Source: Planctomycetota bacterium
GTDB lineage: Bacteria > Planctomycetota > UBA1135
DNA length: 56,086 nucleotides
NCBI GenBank assembly: GCA_026421205.1
Contig: JAPKBM010000011.1
Coordinates: 1-56,086 of the forward strand
Reading direction: 5' to 3'
The notes under the pieces are model-generated. The model did not search any database. It was not told where the DNA came from and saw only the letters and a list, made by a program, of their open reading frames with translations. Within the stretch, counting starts at the first letter, position 1. Every line of letters begins with the position of its first letter. Shown here one piece after another: positions 44,239 to 54,840 of this stretch. The position numbers were made by a program, and so were the translations under genes.

Positions 44239-44278
44239 TTTCCCCTCTTTCATTCCATCTAGAGTAACCTAGTGAACC

Positions 44279-45748
44279 ATGATGATGCTCTTCCTTAGCT
44301 TGCTTTTCGCTTCTCCGCAAACAGAGTCGCAATCCCCTCCTCCGCCTCCACAAAAAGTCCTCATGATTGGACTAGATGGCGTTCGGCCCGATGCATTGCA
44401 AGCCGCGCGCACGCCCCACTTAGATGCTCTTTCTGAGCGCGGAGCAATCACTTACACCGGGCAAACCACCGCCATTACTAGTTCCGGCCCTGCATGGTCC
44501 AGCATCTTGACCGGCGCTCGTGTCAGTCTTCACAACGTAAGGAATAACGCCTTCGAAGGGAAAAAGATCACCACATGGCCGACCTGGCTGGCGCAATGGG
44601 AATCCGCACATCCGGAAGCGTTCACAGCAGCAGTTTCTCAATGGGGCCCCATTCATGACCACTTAACCCAAGGCACGATTGACCTGTCCTTGGATGCGGA
44701 AGATCAGGCCGCGGTTACTGCTTCGGCCTTGGAAATCATTGGGGATTCTGAAAACGATGTCACCGCGCTTTTCCTCCATTACGACGGTGGCGATCACGCA
44801 GGTCATGCTCATGGCTACGGCGTTAACATTCCAGAGTATCTCGCTGCCATTGAATCGGTAGACGCCGAAGTTGGCAAAGTGCTTCAAGAGATTCGCCGAC
44901 GGGAACAGATTCTCCACGAGGATTGGCTAATTTTGGTCGGCACCGATCATGGAGGCACGGGAACTTCTCACGGAAAAAACATCCCAGAACACCGCACCGT
45001 CTTTTTGATTGCCAGTGGTTCCAGCGCAGAAGATTTTTCATGGCGGAAAAATGCAGAAGTTGTGGATTTCGCACCAGCAGCGCTTCATCACCTTGGCCTC
45101 CAAGGCAGCTGCATCCCGGCGCCCCGTAAGGATGGCTGGTGGCAGGGCCGCCATGCAGAGCTCAATCGCCGGGCTTTAGCACAAACAGCCGACATCCTCT
45201 TCCTGGGTGACTCCATCACACAGGGTTGGGAAGGAGCAGGGAAAAAGGTTTGGAAGGAGTTTTATGGAAACCGTAAAGCAATCAACTTAGGAATCGGTGG
45301 TGACAAAACGGAACACGTTCTCTGGAGACTACGCCACGGAAACCTAGAGAACCAAAATCCCAAGGTATGCGTCATCATGATTGGAACCAACAACTCCAAC
45401 CGTGATTCTTCGGACGCAATCACCAAAGGGGTCCAAGCGATTGTGGCGGAACTTCAGTTTTCCGTACCGGAATCAGAAATTCTCTTGCTCGCCACCTTCC
45501 CGCGCGGTGCCACCGTGGAAGATCGTCTGCGAAAAATAAATGAAGCCTCCAATGCGTCACTGCGCGAGTGGTCCAACACGCAAGAAAAAGTCCACCACAT
45601 TGATTTTAATGTCAGATTTCTGACAGAGACCGGCGTGCTCACTCAAGAAGTCATGCCGGACCTTCTGCACCCCCATGAAGCGGGATACAAAATTTGGGCC
45701 ACAGCCATGGAAGAGGAACTAAAAAGGCTGCTAGCGATTTCCGAATAA
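44279..45748 (+). CDS. Fusion of a type I phosphodiesterase/alkaline phosphatase-like domain and an SGNH hydrolase
   Basis: 489 residues beginning with three ATG codons in a row (44279 chosen), signal peptide MMMLFLSLLFASP. Residues about 25-285 are alkaline phosphatase superfamily: VLMIGLDGVRPDAL, nucleophile region TAITSSGPAWSSILTG, HYDGGDHAGHAHGYG, GTDHGGTGTSHGKN with metal ligands. Residues about 305-489 are a complete SGNH/GDSL hydrolase: FLGDSITQGW (Ser nucleophile), NLGIGGDKTEHV, IMIGTNNSNRD, and MPDLLHPHEAGY (Asp-His pair). Both sites look intact. Probably acts outside the cell on phosphorylated and O-acylated glycans; the substrates are not known. Confidence 0.9.
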   Translation: MMMLFLSLLFASPQTESQSPPPPPQKVLMIGLDGVRPDALQAARTPHLDALSERGAITYTGQTTAITSSGPAWSSILTGARVSLHNVRNNAFEGKKITTWPTWLAQWESAHPEAFTAAVSQWGPIHDHLTQGTIDLSLDAEDQAAVTASALEIIGDSENDVTALFLHYDGGDHAGHAHGYGVNIPEYLAAIESVDAEVGKVLQEIRRREQILHEDWLILVGTDHGGTGTSHGKNIPEHRTVFLIASGSSAEDFSWRKNAEVVDFAPAALHHLGLQGSCIPAPRKDGWWQGRHAELNRRALAQTADILFLGDSITQGWEGAGKKVWKEFYGNRKAINLGIGGDKTEHVLWRLRHGNLENQNPKVCVIMIGTNNSNRDSSDAITKGVQAIVAELQFSVPESEILLLATFPRGATVEDRLRKINEASNASLREWSNTQEKVHHIDFNVRFLTETGVLTQEVMPDLLHPHEAGYKIWATAMEEELKRLLAISE

Positions 45749-45961
45749 TACAAAGGCGGCCCAATCTGAAGGCCGACCTTCACCATACTCATCAACACCC
45801 TGCTCATAAGCATCCTTTGCGATTTCATAGGCCGTTTCAAAGTCACGCTGCTGAATCTGCTCTCCGACATGGATGATACGTTCGTGAAACGTGATGTCCG
45901 AAGATTGCGTGGAATCAATCTGCGGAAAAGCAACGGCCAAAAGGAGGAGTACGGGCATCAT
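45731..45961 (-). CDS. Small secreted protein of unknown function
   Basis: 76 residues from ATG 45961 with AGGGGTG upstream (GTG 45964 and ATG 45958 are alternatives). MMPVLLLLAVAFPQIDS is a clear signal peptide. The rest is acidic and helical (HERIIHVGEQIQQRDFETAYEIAKDAYEQ), resembling a single TPR-like repeat. It ends with 18 bases overlapping the convergent phosphodiesterase gene. Family not recognised; kept as real because the signal peptide and helix pattern are convincing. Confidence 0.6.
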   Translation of the reverse strand: MMPVLLLLAVAFPQIDSTQSSDITFHERIIHVGEQIQQRDFETAYEIAKDAYEQGVDEYGEGRPSDWAAFVLFGNR

Positions 45962-45982
45962 CACCCCTATAGACTACTCGGA

Positions 45983-47275
45983 ATGCGCCTCCAACCCATG
46001 GCCCTCCTATCACTTCTCCTGCTCTGCGCACCCACTTTCGGTCAGAGCTCTGAGCCACCATCGCGCAAGGAGCAAAAAAACCTCGTGCAGGAATACCTTC
46101 AACTTAGCCGAAGGGATGCAGATACAGCAAGTCGACGCGCCACCATCATCCAGAGACTAGACTCCGTCATCCTGTCCAAGAAGAGTGAACGAAAGAAATG
46201 GCGGAAAGAGTTGGAAAAACTCGAACGAAAGCGCCCAAGGCTAGAAAAGGAGTCCGGGAAACATTGGTATTGGCCGAAAGAAAAACGCGGGCTTTATTAC
46301 GTCGGCGGTGAATTAAAAAAACCAAAAGGCTTGCTGATTGGAATGCACGGTGGTGGCACGGGCTCTGGAGATGCCTCTGGGCCATGGAACATCATGAAGC
46401 AAACCGCAAAGGATCTAGATTGGGTAGGAATTTTCCCCGAGGTGTTAGAGAAAACGGAACGCGGTTGGACAGATTCCGGAACGGAAGAGTGGGTTTTACA
46501 ACTCATTGAAGACGCGCTGCGAACATGGAAAATTGACCCGAACCAAGTCTACTTTTCTGGCCATAGCATGGGTGGATTTGGCACGTGGCTCCTTGGGGGA
46601 CATCATCCTGATATCGCAGCAGGATTAGCGGCCTCGGCCGGGGCGCCCACACCAGTTTATGGACCGGACGGAACCATCCTTGAAATTGACTTCGGCGTGG
46701 TGCCGAACTTGCGCAACACACGCATGGTTGTATTCCAGTCTTTAGATGACCCGCGGGTTCCTCCCGACGCCAATCAAGCTGCGGTTGCCGACATAAAAAA
46801 AGCAAAAAAACGCTGGAAGGGTTTTGAAAAGTTTGAGTACAGAGAAGTCGATGGTCGCGGTCACGGCTACCCCGAAGAGGGTTATGGCACGTTATTAGAA
46901 GCAATCGCCGACGCCCGACGGACCCCCCTGCCAGAGTATTTCCTTTGGCAGCCCTCGCTCCCATGGAAACAACAATACTTTTGGGTTTATTGGCCAACGC
47001 CTCAGAAAAATACGATTCTAGAGTGCCGGAGGAATAAAAACACGGTGTCTTTTTCTTCCTTGGAAACCTTGGATGGTCTGGAAATACTTCTTCAAGAGGG
47101 GCTCTTTGACTTGGATCAAGAAATAGTCATTCAGATTAATGGCGTCGAAACGAATCGGGCAACGGCTACCCCGACTTTAGGCACGCTTCTCTTGACTTGG
47201 CATGGCACGGACAAAGGGCGAGAATTTATTGCACGGATTCCGGCACGGATTCCGGCACAGAATCCCACGCCATAG
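45983..47275 (+). CDS. Secreted alpha/beta hydrolase, PHB depolymerase/feruloyl-esterase-like
   Basis: 430 residues from ATG 45983 (ATG 45998 possible), with signal MALLSLLLLCAPTFGQ. A charged helical stretch (about 20-105) precedes the hydrolase core: GLLIGMHGGGTGSGDASGPW (oxyanion loop), nucleophile GHSMGGFGTW with Ser at about 195, acid in SLDDPRVPPDAN, histidine in DGRGHGYPEEGYG. The last 90 residues are a beta-rich extension. The C-terminus contains the 12-bp repeat ARIP-ARIP-AQNP. It precedes the DUF1549/1553 gene by 25 bases, suggesting one transcript for polymer degradation. Confidence 0.87.
   Translation: MRLQPMALLSLLLLCAPTFGQSSEPPSRKEQKNLVQEYLQLSRRDADTASRRATIIQRLDSVILSKKSERKKWRKELEKLERKRPRLEKESGKHWYWPKEKRGLYYVGGELKKPKGLLIGMHGGGTGSGDASGPWNIMKQTAKDLDWVGIFPEVLEKTERGWTDSGTEEWVLQLIEDALRTWKIDPNQVYFSGHSMGGFGTWLLGGHHPDIAAGLAASAGAPTPVYGPDGTILEIDFGVVPNLRNTRMVVFQSLDDPRVPPDANQAAVADIKKAKKRWKGFEKFEYREVDGRGHGYPEEGYGTLLEAIADARRTPLPEYFLWQPSLPWKQQYFWVYWPTPQKNTILECRRNKNTVSFSSLETLDGLEILLQEGLFDLDQEIVIQINGVETNRATATPTLGTLLLTWHGTDKGREFIARIPARIPAQNPTP
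47231..47266 (+). repeat. 12-bp tandem repeat at the 3' end of the esterase gene
   Basis: Two exact copies of GCACGGATTCCG (47231-47242 and 47243-47254) and a third diverged copy (47255-47266), encoding ARIP, ARIP, AQNP at the C-terminus. Confidence 0.85.
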
Positions 47276-47300
47276 CGAATCTCGGCTAGGATGGAATTTC

Positions 47301-50300
47301 GTGAAATTGAGCGCCCACCGCCGCACCCTTCTCATCCTCTGCCCGCTTCTTTTTTCTGGCGTAGGTGTGGCCCTGCTCCCCCAACAACCGTCTCAAGGAA
47401 GCAAGATTCAATTCAGCAGAGACATCCGACCCATCTTGTCGGGAAACTGTTTTCAATGTCACGGCCCCGACCCATCTAGCCGGGAAGAAGAGCTCCGACT
47501 TGATTTGCGGGAAGAAGCCCTCGCAGATCGTGGTGGCTATGCCGTACTTGTGCCCGGCAGCCTTGAGGCCAGTGAATTATGGCTTCGCGTTACTTCGGAT
47601 GACCCGGACGTCTTCATGCCGCCAGCCAGCAGTCACAAGTCACGACTCAGCAAAGTGGAACTGGAGAAAATCCGGCAGTGGATTCTTCAAGGCGCAGAGT
47701 ATGAGCCGCACTGGGCTTTCATTCCTCCAACGCGGCCACCGGGTGACTCTATGGATGAGTTCATTCAGAAAGTTCTCGCTGACGTCGGCCTTACGCTAAA
47801 TCCCCCGGCGGACCGCGCCACCCTCCTTCGGCGACTGTTTCTTGATCTCACCGGGTTGCCGCCCACACCAGAGGAATACCAGGATTTCCTTGCGGATGAC
47901 CGACCGGATGCTTATGAAAAATGGGTAGAAAAACTGTTCTCGCAGGAGCCCTATGCCTTGCGCTATGCAGAACGCATGGCCACGCCTTGGTTAGATGCCG
48001 CGCGCTATGCAGACACCAACGGCATTCACATGGATGCCGGTCGGCAGATGTGGAAATGGAGAGACTGGGTCTTAGAGGCCTATCGCACTAATATGCCCTT
48101 CAACCAATTCCTAACGGATCAAATTGCAGGGGACCTTTTTCCGGATGCCACACTGGCGCAAAAGATTGCAAGTGGATTTAATCGGAACCATGTCATCACC
48201 GATGAAGGAGGAGCTATTGATGAAGAATATCTTGTGGAATACGCCGCCGATCGGATTAACACAACGGGCTCAATCTTCTTGGCACTGAATCTTGGTTGCG
48301 CTCGATGCCACGATCACAAATTTGACCCCGTTTCGCAAGAAGAATACTTTTCTCTTTTCTCTTACTTCAATTCAAATGAAGAGCCGGGGCTCTATTCACA
48401 AGCACCCGACGCCAATCGTGCCTTTGAGCCCTTCCTTGAAGTCCCAGATGAACATCAAATCACGCAATTAAGCAGAGTAAGAGCAGACCTTCAGGCTGTC
48501 GAAGCATCCAAGAAGGTGCCGGAAGAAAAAGATCAGATTGCGTTTCAGGATTTCCTCTCTTCCACACCCGTTCAGCATGGCATCCAATGGACACCTTGGA
48601 TTCCCACCTCGGCGTCGGCAGAAAATGGGACCACGCTCTCCATCCTAGAAGATCAGTCCATTTTGTCGAGCGGTGACAATCCAGAAAATGAAATCGTCAC
48701 CGTAAATCTACATACAGAAGGGCGGAATCAACGGTTAGTTTTACTGGAGGTGCTGCAGGATCCATCACTACCCCACGGTCGCGTCGGCCGCGCGACGAAT
48801 GGAAACGCTGTGCTTTCTTCTATTGAAATCACAATGAGGTCCACTCGAAATCCGGATCTTTCCAAAACGATGCCCATCACTTGGGCCTGGGCGGACCATG
48901 AACAGAAAAATTTAGACTTTGAGGTAGTCAACCTCTTAGACCCGAACACAGACCGAGGTTGGGCCGTCGACACGCACAACGAAGAAGGGGGGCGCATGGC
49001 TTTGCTCCTTGCAGAGGAAGATTTCGGTTATGAAGGGGGCACGGACCTTGAGGTCAAATTGCAATACCATTCTGATTACCAACAACATGCATTCGGTCGC
49101 ATTCGTTTGCAATCTTCCCCTCTCACGGACTCAGGCCTTAACGCTCTTCCTGTTGCCGATTCAAGATGGTATGCCACATGGCCCTATAAGCCCCATGAGG
49201 ACAACCCGGGATATGACACTCTTTTTGGCCCTGAAACAGAGACCACCTTTGACTTCACCAAAAAGTTTGCGCCCGACGACTACACTTGGGTTTTCCGAGG
49301 AGACCTGAAGGACGATGTTGTCAATGCACAGCTTCCTGCCGGCTCCATCGTAAGCTTTGCGGGAAAAGAATTCTTCGTTCCTTCTCGCCGAAAACTTAAA
49401 TTCTCCCTCGGGAGTGATGACGGAATCCAAGTCTACGTAGACGGAATCCAAGTCTTTGAAAACCGTGTTGACCGTGGCGCAAAAGCTAACCAAGATCAAG
49501 TAGAGCTTGACCTTGAAGCAGGGAAACACATGATCCTCTTTAAAGTGATTAATACAGGGGGCACGGGTGGGCTCTATGTGAAATTAGTTTCAGAAAAATC
49601 CATACTAAAAGACTCACTTGCATGGTCTCTCGTCCCAGAAAAAATCCGTGGCCGTGGCGTTGCACAATTCAACGAAACCCTCCTCCATGATTGGCGACGT
49701 CAAGAGTCGCCATCTTTTCGAAAGCTACTTGCCCAAGAAGAAGAACTCAAAGGGACGATTCAAAAGATCAAGCAGGGAATCCCTCTCACCATGGTGATGA
49801 AAGAACTTCCAGAACCGAAGCAGGCTTATGTCTTGATACGCGGTGAATATGATGCGCCAGACAAAGACCGCCCGGTCCAGCGCGGAGTGCCGTCGGCCCT
49901 TGGGAGTATGCCGGAAAATTCCCCGCAAGATCGAAGAGGACTCGCAGCATGGCTCACGAGCAAAGAAAATCCTCTTGTAGCGCGCGTCACGGTGAACCGT
50001 ATTTGGGAACAAGTTTTTGGAGCTGGACTAGTCAGCACCAGTGGAGACTTTGGCCTACAGGGCGCGTGGCCAAGTCATCCAGAGCTCCTTGATTGGCTGG
50101 CTGTGGAATTTCAAGAAAGTGGTTGGGACGTGCAACACCTTTTGCGCTTGATCGTCACCTCAAAAACGTACCGACAGTCGTCACGTCTGCAAGAGGCTGC
50201 AATTGCTATTGATCCGGACAACGCCCTGCTTTCTTCTTATCCCCGGCGACGCTTGGGTGCCGAAGAAATTCGTGACCAAGCGCTCGCGCTCTCTGGGTTG

Positions 50301-50861
50301 CTCATTGAAAGACAAGGCGGGCCGTCGGTCAAGCCTTATCAACCCGAAGGACTTTGGAAAGAAGTAGCCATGCCCCAATCCAACACTCGGATTTTCGAAC
50401 AAGGAGACGACCAAGAGCTTTGGCGTCGTAGCTTGTACACCTACTGGAAACGGGCTTCTCCTCCGCCCGCACTCTTGACTTTGGATGCCCCGACCAGAGA
50501 ATTCTGTGTTACAAAACGGAGTATCACCAACACCCCACTTCAGGCATTGGTGCTGTGGAATGATGTACAGTTTCTCGAGGCGGCACGTGTCTTGGCACAA
50601 AAAAGCATGGACAAGCCAATTCGAAACATGTTTGAGCGGTGCACGGGCCGACGCCCGTCGGCACATGAGAATGAAAAATTTGAGGTTGCTTACCAGGCCT
50701 TCCTCGCGCGCTTCCAAGAATCGCCGACCGATGCAATGTCTTTATTAGAAATTGGGGAGTCTGCGCAATCGGACATGAGCAAAGACCCAGCCACTCTTGC
50801 CGCATGGACCATGATGGCCAACGCTTTTCTGTCGCTCGACGAAGTGGTCACTAAACACTAA
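47301..50861 (+). CDS. Planctomycete cytochrome c / DUF1549 / PA14-like / DUF1553 protein
   Basis: 1186 residues from GTG 47301, chosen because it gives a signal anchor ([20 protein letters not shown]) and does not overlap the esterase gene. An N-terminal PSCyt1-type domain has CFQCH at about 50-54. DUF1549 spans about 150-365: [29 protein letters not shown], and a second heme-like motif [14 protein letters not shown]14/carbohydrate-binding-like insert lies at about 650-785 ([36 protein letters not shown]). DUF1553 fills the C-terminal 350 residues ([42 protein letters not shown]). The family is characteristic of planctomycetes, always paired with DUF1501 as here (2 bases downstream). The biochemical role is unproven; polymer-linked extracellular redox is the usual suggestion. 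Confidence 0.93.
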   Translation: MKLSAHRRTLLILCPLLFSGVGVALLPQQPSQGSKIQFSRDIRPILSGNCFQCHGPDPSSREEELRLDLREEALADRGGYAVLVPGSLEASELWLRVTSDDPDVFMPPASSHKSRLSKVELEKIRQWILQGAEYEPHWAFIPPTRPPGDSMDEFIQKVLADVGLTLNPPADRATLLRRLFLDLTGLPPTPEEYQDFLADDRPDAYEKWVEKLFSQEPYALRYAERMATPWLDAARYADTNGIHMDAGRQMWKWRDWVLEAYRTNMPFNQFLTDQIAGDLFPDATLAQKIASGFNRNHVITDEGGAIDEEYLVEYAADRINTTGSIFLALNLGCARCHDHKFDPVSQEEYFSLFSYFNSNEEPGLYSQAPDANRAFEPFLEVPDEHQITQLSRVRADLQAVEASKKVPEEKDQIAFQDFLSSTPVQHGIQWTPWIPTSASAENGTTLSILEDQSILSSGDNPENEIVTVNLHTEGRNQRLVLLEVLQDPSLPHGRVGRATNGNAVLSSIEITMRSTRNPDLSKTMPITWAWADHEQKNLDFEVVNLLDPNTDRGWAVDTHNEEGGRMALLLAEEDFGYEGGTDLEVKLQYHSDYQQHAFGRIRLQSSPLTDSGLNALPVADSRWYATWPYKPHEDNPGYDTLFGPETETTFDFTKKFAPDDYTWVFRGDLKDDVVNAQLPAGSIVSFAGKEFFVPSRRKLKFSLGSDDGIQVYVDGIQVFENRVDRGAKANQDQVELDLEAGKHMILFKVINTGGTGGLYVKLVSEKSILKDSLAWSLVPEKIRGRGVAQFNETLLHDWRRQESPSFRKLLAQEEELKGTIQKIKQGIPLTMVMKELPEPKQAYVLIRGEYDAPDKDRPVQRGVPSALGSMPENSPQDRRGLAAWLTSKENPLVARVTVNRIWEQVFGAGLVSTSGDFGLQGAWPSHPELLDWLAVEFQESGWDVQHLLRLIVTSKTYRQSSRLQEAAIAIDPDNALLSSYPRRRLGAEEIRDQALALSGLLIERQGGPSVKPYQPEGLWKEVAMPQSNTRIFEQGDDQELWRRSLYTYWKRASPPPALLTLDAPTREFCVTKRSITNTPLQALVLWNDVQFLEAARVLAQKSMDKPIRNMFERCTGRRPSAHENEKFEVAYQAFLARFQESPTDAMSLLEIGESAQSDMSKDPATLAAWTMMANAFLSLDEVVTKH

Positions 50862-50863
50862 TC

Positions 50864-52330
50864 ATGTCTCCTCCTTTCCCCCCCGACCCTCTCCAAGAGC
50901 GTGAACTCATGCTCACACGCAGACGTTTCTTTGGACTCTCCGCGCACTCTCTTGGCGCCGGCTTGGGTGCCATGGCACTCCAGTCAATTCTGCCGAAATC
51001 AGCCCTTGCCGCAACACCCACCCTTGGCCCGCATTTTCGCCCCAAAGCCAAACGCGTCATCTACATGCACATGGAAGGCGGGCCTAGCCAGCTTGACCTT
51101 TTTGACTACAAGCCAGGCCTTCAGGATTATTATGACAAGGATTTGCCTGAGTCCATCCGCAAAGGCCAGCGCCTGACCACCATGACAAGCGGGCAGGCAC
51201 GCTTCCCGATTGCCCCGAGTATTTTCAACTTCAACAAGTATGAAAACAACCAAGATGGTGTTTGGCTTTCCGAACTGCTCCCCCATACGGCGAAGCTCTC
51301 CAAGGACATGTGTGTGGTGCGCTCCATGCACACCGACTCCATCAACCATGAGCCAGGAATCACTTTCTTCCAAACAGGGAATCAACAACCAGGTCGGCCG
51401 TCGTTTGGGTCTTGGATGTCTTACGGCTTAGGCAACGCTAACGCCAACCTGCCAGCCTTTGTGGTGCTCATCAGCCAAGGCATTGGAAATATGCAGGCAT
51501 TGTCCGCGCGTTTCTGGGGATCGGGTTTCCTTGGAGGAGAGCACCAAGGCTGCAAGTTGCGGTCTGGAAAAGATGCGGTGTTATATCTCAATAACCCGGC
51601 CGGGGTTTCCAGAGAAGACCGTCGACGCATGTTGGATCTCGTCGGCGAACTCAATGAAAAGGAATATGAACGCAGCTTAGACCCCGAAGTCCGCACGCGC
51701 GTTGCACAAGCCGAAATGGCGTACCGCATGCAAATGTCTGTTCCGGAACTCACCGATATCAGTACGGAAGATGAAAAGACCTTGGCGATGTATGGAGATG
51801 ACGTGCACAAGCCAGGATCTTTTGCCTCTAATTGCCTCATGGCCCGACGCCTTGCAGAGCGAGGCGTACGATTCATCCAACTTTATATGCGAGGCTGGGA
51901 CCAGCACGGTAATTTACCCAAGGAAATTCGCGCGCAGTCCAAGGCAGTGGACCAAGCCCAATCCGCGCTCGTCAAAGACTTGCAACGACGCGGGCTATTG
52001 GATGACACCTTAGTTTTATGGTCAGGTGAATTTGGCCGCACGGTTTACAGCCAAGGCACCTTGACCAAAACGAATTACGGTCGGGACCACCACCCAAGAT
52101 GTTTCAGCTTGTGGATGGCAGGCGGAGGCGTGAATCCGGGTACGGTCTATGGAGCCACGGATGACTTCGGCTATAACATTACGGAAAACCCCGTTAGCGT
52201 GCATGACCTTCACGCCACTTTGCTGCACTGCCTTGGCTTTGACCATAAAAATCTGACCTTCCCCACACAAGGGCGTGACATGCGGCTTACCGACGTCTTC
52301 GGAAAAGTCATCCCTGGCCTTATGGCATAA
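50864..52330 (+). CDS. DUF1501 family protein with Tat signal
   Basis: 488 residues. ATG 50864 follows the upstream stop by 2 bases; ATG 50909 ([11 protein letters not shown]) would give a tighter twin-arginine signal and is quite possible. The signal [19 protein letters not shown] is Tat-like, so the protein is exported folded, perhaps with a metal cofactor. Body motifs are those of DUF1501 (alkaline phosphatase superfamily): [78 protein letters not shown]. It forms the usual pair with DUF1549/DUF1553. Function is not known. Confidence 0.94.
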   Translation: MSPPFPPDPLQERELMLTRRRFFGLSAHSLGAGLGAMALQSILPKSALAATPTLGPHFRPKAKRVIYMHMEGGPSQLDLFDYKPGLQDYYDKDLPESIRKGQRLTTMTSGQARFPIAPSIFNFNKYENNQDGVWLSELLPHTAKLSKDMCVVRSMHTDSINHEPGITFFQTGNQQPGRPSFGSWMSYGLGNANANLPAFVVLISQGIGNMQALSARFWGSGFLGGEHQGCKLRSGKDAVLYLNNPAGVSREDRRRMLDLVGELNEKEYERSLDPEVRTRVAQAEMAYRMQMSVPELTDISTEDEKTLAMYGDDVHKPGSFASNCLMARRLAERGVRFIQLYMRGWDQHGNLPKEIRAQSKAVDQAQSALVKDLQRRGLLDDTLVLWSGEFGRTVYSQGTLTKTNYGRDHHPRCFSLWMAGGGVNPGTVYGATDDFGYNITENPVSVHDLHATLLHCLGFDHKNLTFPTQGRDMRLTDVFGKVIPGLMA

Positions 52331-52333
52331 ACG

Positions 52334-53602
52334 GTGACGGAGCTCCTCCTCGTTTTTGGAAGATTTCATGTTGTCTTTCTCCATCTTCCTCTTGGTATTT
52401 TCTTTGCCTTAGGTTTTGTCGAATGGACGGCATGGCGTAAAAGTCAAGGGCCTGTACCTAGGGTTTGGGTGGCGCTTGCCACAGCATCGGCCCTCCTTGC
52501 GGCAACTTCTGGGTGGCTGCTCCACGAAGAACCCGGACGCGGAGAGGATTGGGTCATGGAGTGGCATGAACGACTTGGCATCGCCATTGCATTGGGAAGC
52601 ATTCTGTGCCTTTGGCTTCATCGCAAAGGAAAAGTAAAGCAATACCGACGTACTTTATGCCTTCTGGTAACGGCTCTTCTTCCAGCAGGCCACTTCGGTG
52701 GGATGATGACGCATGGGGACGACTTCTTGTGGGAACCCTTAAAGCAAGCGAAAGAAATCTCTGCCGACGCCACTTATTCTTCGCACATTGCGCCACTCCT
52801 AAAAGCACGTTGTGTCAATTGTCACGGTGCTCGAAAACAAAAAGGGGAACTGCGTTTGGATACACCTGATTGGATTTTGGCCGGCGGCGAAGGGGGCCTG
52901 GCCATAGAGCCTAATGCCCCCCTTGAGAGTGAATTGCTTTACCGCATTCGCCTCCCGTTGGAAGATGAAGACCATATGCCACCGGAGGAAAAGCGCCAGC
53001 TCAAACCATCCGAGTTGGAACTTCTCGAAACATGGATTCATGCGGGAGCATCCTTCGAAGACCCCTTCCCTTGGGTAGGGCAAGAAGAACAGACCCTAGA
53101 GGTGGCTGCCGTAGAGGAAGAAAAAGAAAGCCTGGAACCCATGAATCTTGCGCCCCTAAAAGATGCATTGGTTCATGTTCAACCCCTTGCCGCCAACACC
53201 GACGCCCTTTGGATTGACTTCAGTGCACCCTGCGCGGACATGGATGACGCACAAGTTCGGGCACTACTTCGGCCCGTGCTACAACATATCGTTGAGCTCA
53301 ACTTAGCCCGCACAATCATCACGGATGAACTGATGCCTCTCTTTCAAGAAATGCCTCGGCTTGAAAAACTTGATTTACGAGAAACGGCGATCACCGATGT
53401 CGGTCTAAAGAACCTCGGCCATCACCCCACCCTCCATACGCTGAATCTTGTGAGCACTCGTGTCACGGACGTCGGAATTTCTCAACTCAAAACCCTCCCT
53501 TCCCTACAAAAAGTTTGGCTTTGGAACACGGCATGCACCGCCGAAGGAGTAACGAGTTTGCAGAAAGAAGCCCCGCAAACTCACTTTATCCTAGTAGAAT
53601 AA
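52334..53602 (+). CDS. Membrane cytochrome c protein with DUF2231-like and leucine-rich repeat parts
   Basis: 422 residues from GTG 52334, 3 bases after the DUF1501 stop. The first 130 residues contain four hydrophobic segments (FHVVFLHLPLGIFFALGF, VALATASALLAATSGWLL, LGIAIALGSILCLWL, LCLLVTALLPAGHFGGM) like the DUF2231 membrane domain. A PSCyt1-type heme domain follows: LKARCVNCHGARKQKGELRLD, CVNCH at about 160. The C-terminal 170 residues are leucine-rich repeats (LEKLDLRETAITDVGLKNLG, LHTLNLVSTRVTDVGISQL). It probably anchors electron transfer for the preceding DUF1549/1553 and DUF1501 products. Confidence 0.9.
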   Translation: MTELLLVFGRFHVVFLHLPLGIFFALGFVEWTAWRKSQGPVPRVWVALATASALLAATSGWLLHEEPGRGEDWVMEWHERLGIAIALGSILCLWLHRKGKVKQYRRTLCLLVTALLPAGHFGGMMTHGDDFLWEPLKQAKEISADATYSSHIAPLLKARCVNCHGARKQKGELRLDTPDWILAGGEGGLAIEPNAPLESELLYRIRLPLEDEDHMPPEEKRQLKPSELELLETWIHAGASFEDPFPWVGQEEQTLEVAAVEEEKESLEPMNLAPLKDALVHVQPLAANTDALWIDFSAPCADMDDAQVRALLRPVLQHIVELNLARTIITDELMPLFQEMPRLEKLDLRETAITDVGLKNLGHHPTLHTLNLVSTRVTDVGISQLKTLPSLQKVWLWNTACTAEGVTSLQKEAPQTHFILVE

Positions 53603-53608
53603 AGTTCA

Positions 53609-54838
53609 ATGAAGCTACTTCTCTTCATCACCATCCTCTTGTCCGGAGCTTCAACTCCACTCTCCGCGCAAGACCTCGGCGACCCCGGCCCCCATTCCGT
53701 CGGCTGGCGCGATATTGATTTCCGTGACTCTCACTATGGCCGCGGCCGCGTTTATGGGCGCATTTATTACCCCGCAGTCCTTGCAGGCAGGGACGCAACC
53801 GCGGACACCACATCGGGCCCTTTCCCTTTAACCGGTTTCATGCACGGTTGGATCGAACCCGCCAGCGACTATGATCGACTTTGTACACATCTTGCAAGTT
53901 GGGGTTTTGTAGTCATGTCCAATGACACAGAAACCGCGCTGCTCTTTGTGAAAATGCAGCGCCAGGCCAAGGACACTCGCGCACTCATGCAATGGGTGGA
54001 AGACGAATCTCAGAACACGACATCGTGGCTCTATGGCATGACGGATAATTTGCCTTGGTCTGCCTGTGGCCACTCGATGGGCGGGGGCGCACTCTCGTAT
54101 TTGGTTAAAGAAGAGCCGCGCATTGAGTCTATTGTTATGTTGTCACCCTACCAAGGAACACTTCTTGGAAATACACAAAATGGATTTAGTACATTTGATG
54201 ACTATTCTGGAAGTGCCCTTGTTGTTACGGGTGACGAGGATCTAACGAACAATTGGAATTCGATTGTTCGACCTTGGTACAACAAAGCAGAAAATTCAAA
54301 TAGGAAGGTGTGGGCTCTCATTCATGGTGGTGACCACTTTGGATCCACAGATTCCGATGTGCACCTACTTTGGGGTTTCGGATCTCTTTCTTACGACTCT
54401 CAGCATTTAGCTTACCGCAGATTAGCGAGCAGTTTTTTACTTGCTGAAATCATGGGTCAAGAGGACACCTATTATGAGCTCGAACAAACTCTTCACATTG
54501 ACCTAGAAGGAAAAGCCAGTGAACCACCGCTTTGGGCAAAGGTGGACCCTGCCGACGCCACACAAATTCTTCTTGGCAGTTTGGCACAACCTCAATGGCG
54601 CTTGCGTATCGCGGGATCTTCCGGAACGGGGAGCATGAGCACGGCATTTGGAAACCTCGGGCTGAATCAAAGCCACATGCAAGTTGTTCATGATGTTTCC
54701 GTCGGAGCGCTTGGATTTGAATCCTTGCAACTTCCCGTGCAAGCAAGCTGGAGCGGGCTCACACTTTATTTTCAGGCCTTGGCAAATACTGGGAATGTTG
54801 GCGCTTTAAGCTCGGTGAATTCGGTTGTAATCCCTTAG
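53609..54838 (+). CDS. Secreted alpha/beta hydrolase (dienelactone hydrolase / cutinase-like)
   Basis: 409 residues with signal peptide MKLLLFITILLSGASTPLSAQ. The core resembles platelet-activating-factor acetylhydrolase/cutinase-type lipases: FPLTGFMHGWIEPASDYD, LASWGFVVMSNDTET, nucleophile SACGHSMGGGAL with Ser at about 156, acid in VVTGDEDLTNNW, histidine in IHGGDHFGSTDSD. After residue 300 there is a beta-rich domain ending SSVNSVVIP, a pattern seen at the C-termini of exported planctomycete proteins. The gene follows the cytochrome gene by 6 bases and converges on the FG-GAP selenoprotein with a 2-base gap. Confidence 0.85.
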   Translation: MKLLLFITILLSGASTPLSAQDLGDPGPHSVGWRDIDFRDSHYGRGRVYGRIYYPAVLAGRDATADTTSGPFPLTGFMHGWIEPASDYDRLCTHLASWGFVVMSNDTETALLFVKMQRQAKDTRALMQWVEDESQNTTSWLYGMTDNLPWSACGHSMGGGALSYLVKEEPRIESIVMLSPYQGTLLGNTQNGFSTFDDYSGSALVVTGDEDLTNNWNSIVRPWYNKAENSNRKVWALIHGGDHFGSTDSDVHLLWGFGSLSYDSQHLAYRRLASSFLLAEIMGQEDTYYELEQTLHIDLEGKASEPPLWAKVDPADATQILLGSLAQPQWRLRIAGSSGTGSMSTAFGNLGLNQSHMQVVHDVSVGALGFESLQLPVQASWSGLTLYFQALANTGNVGALSSVNSVVIP

Positions 54839-54840
54839 GG

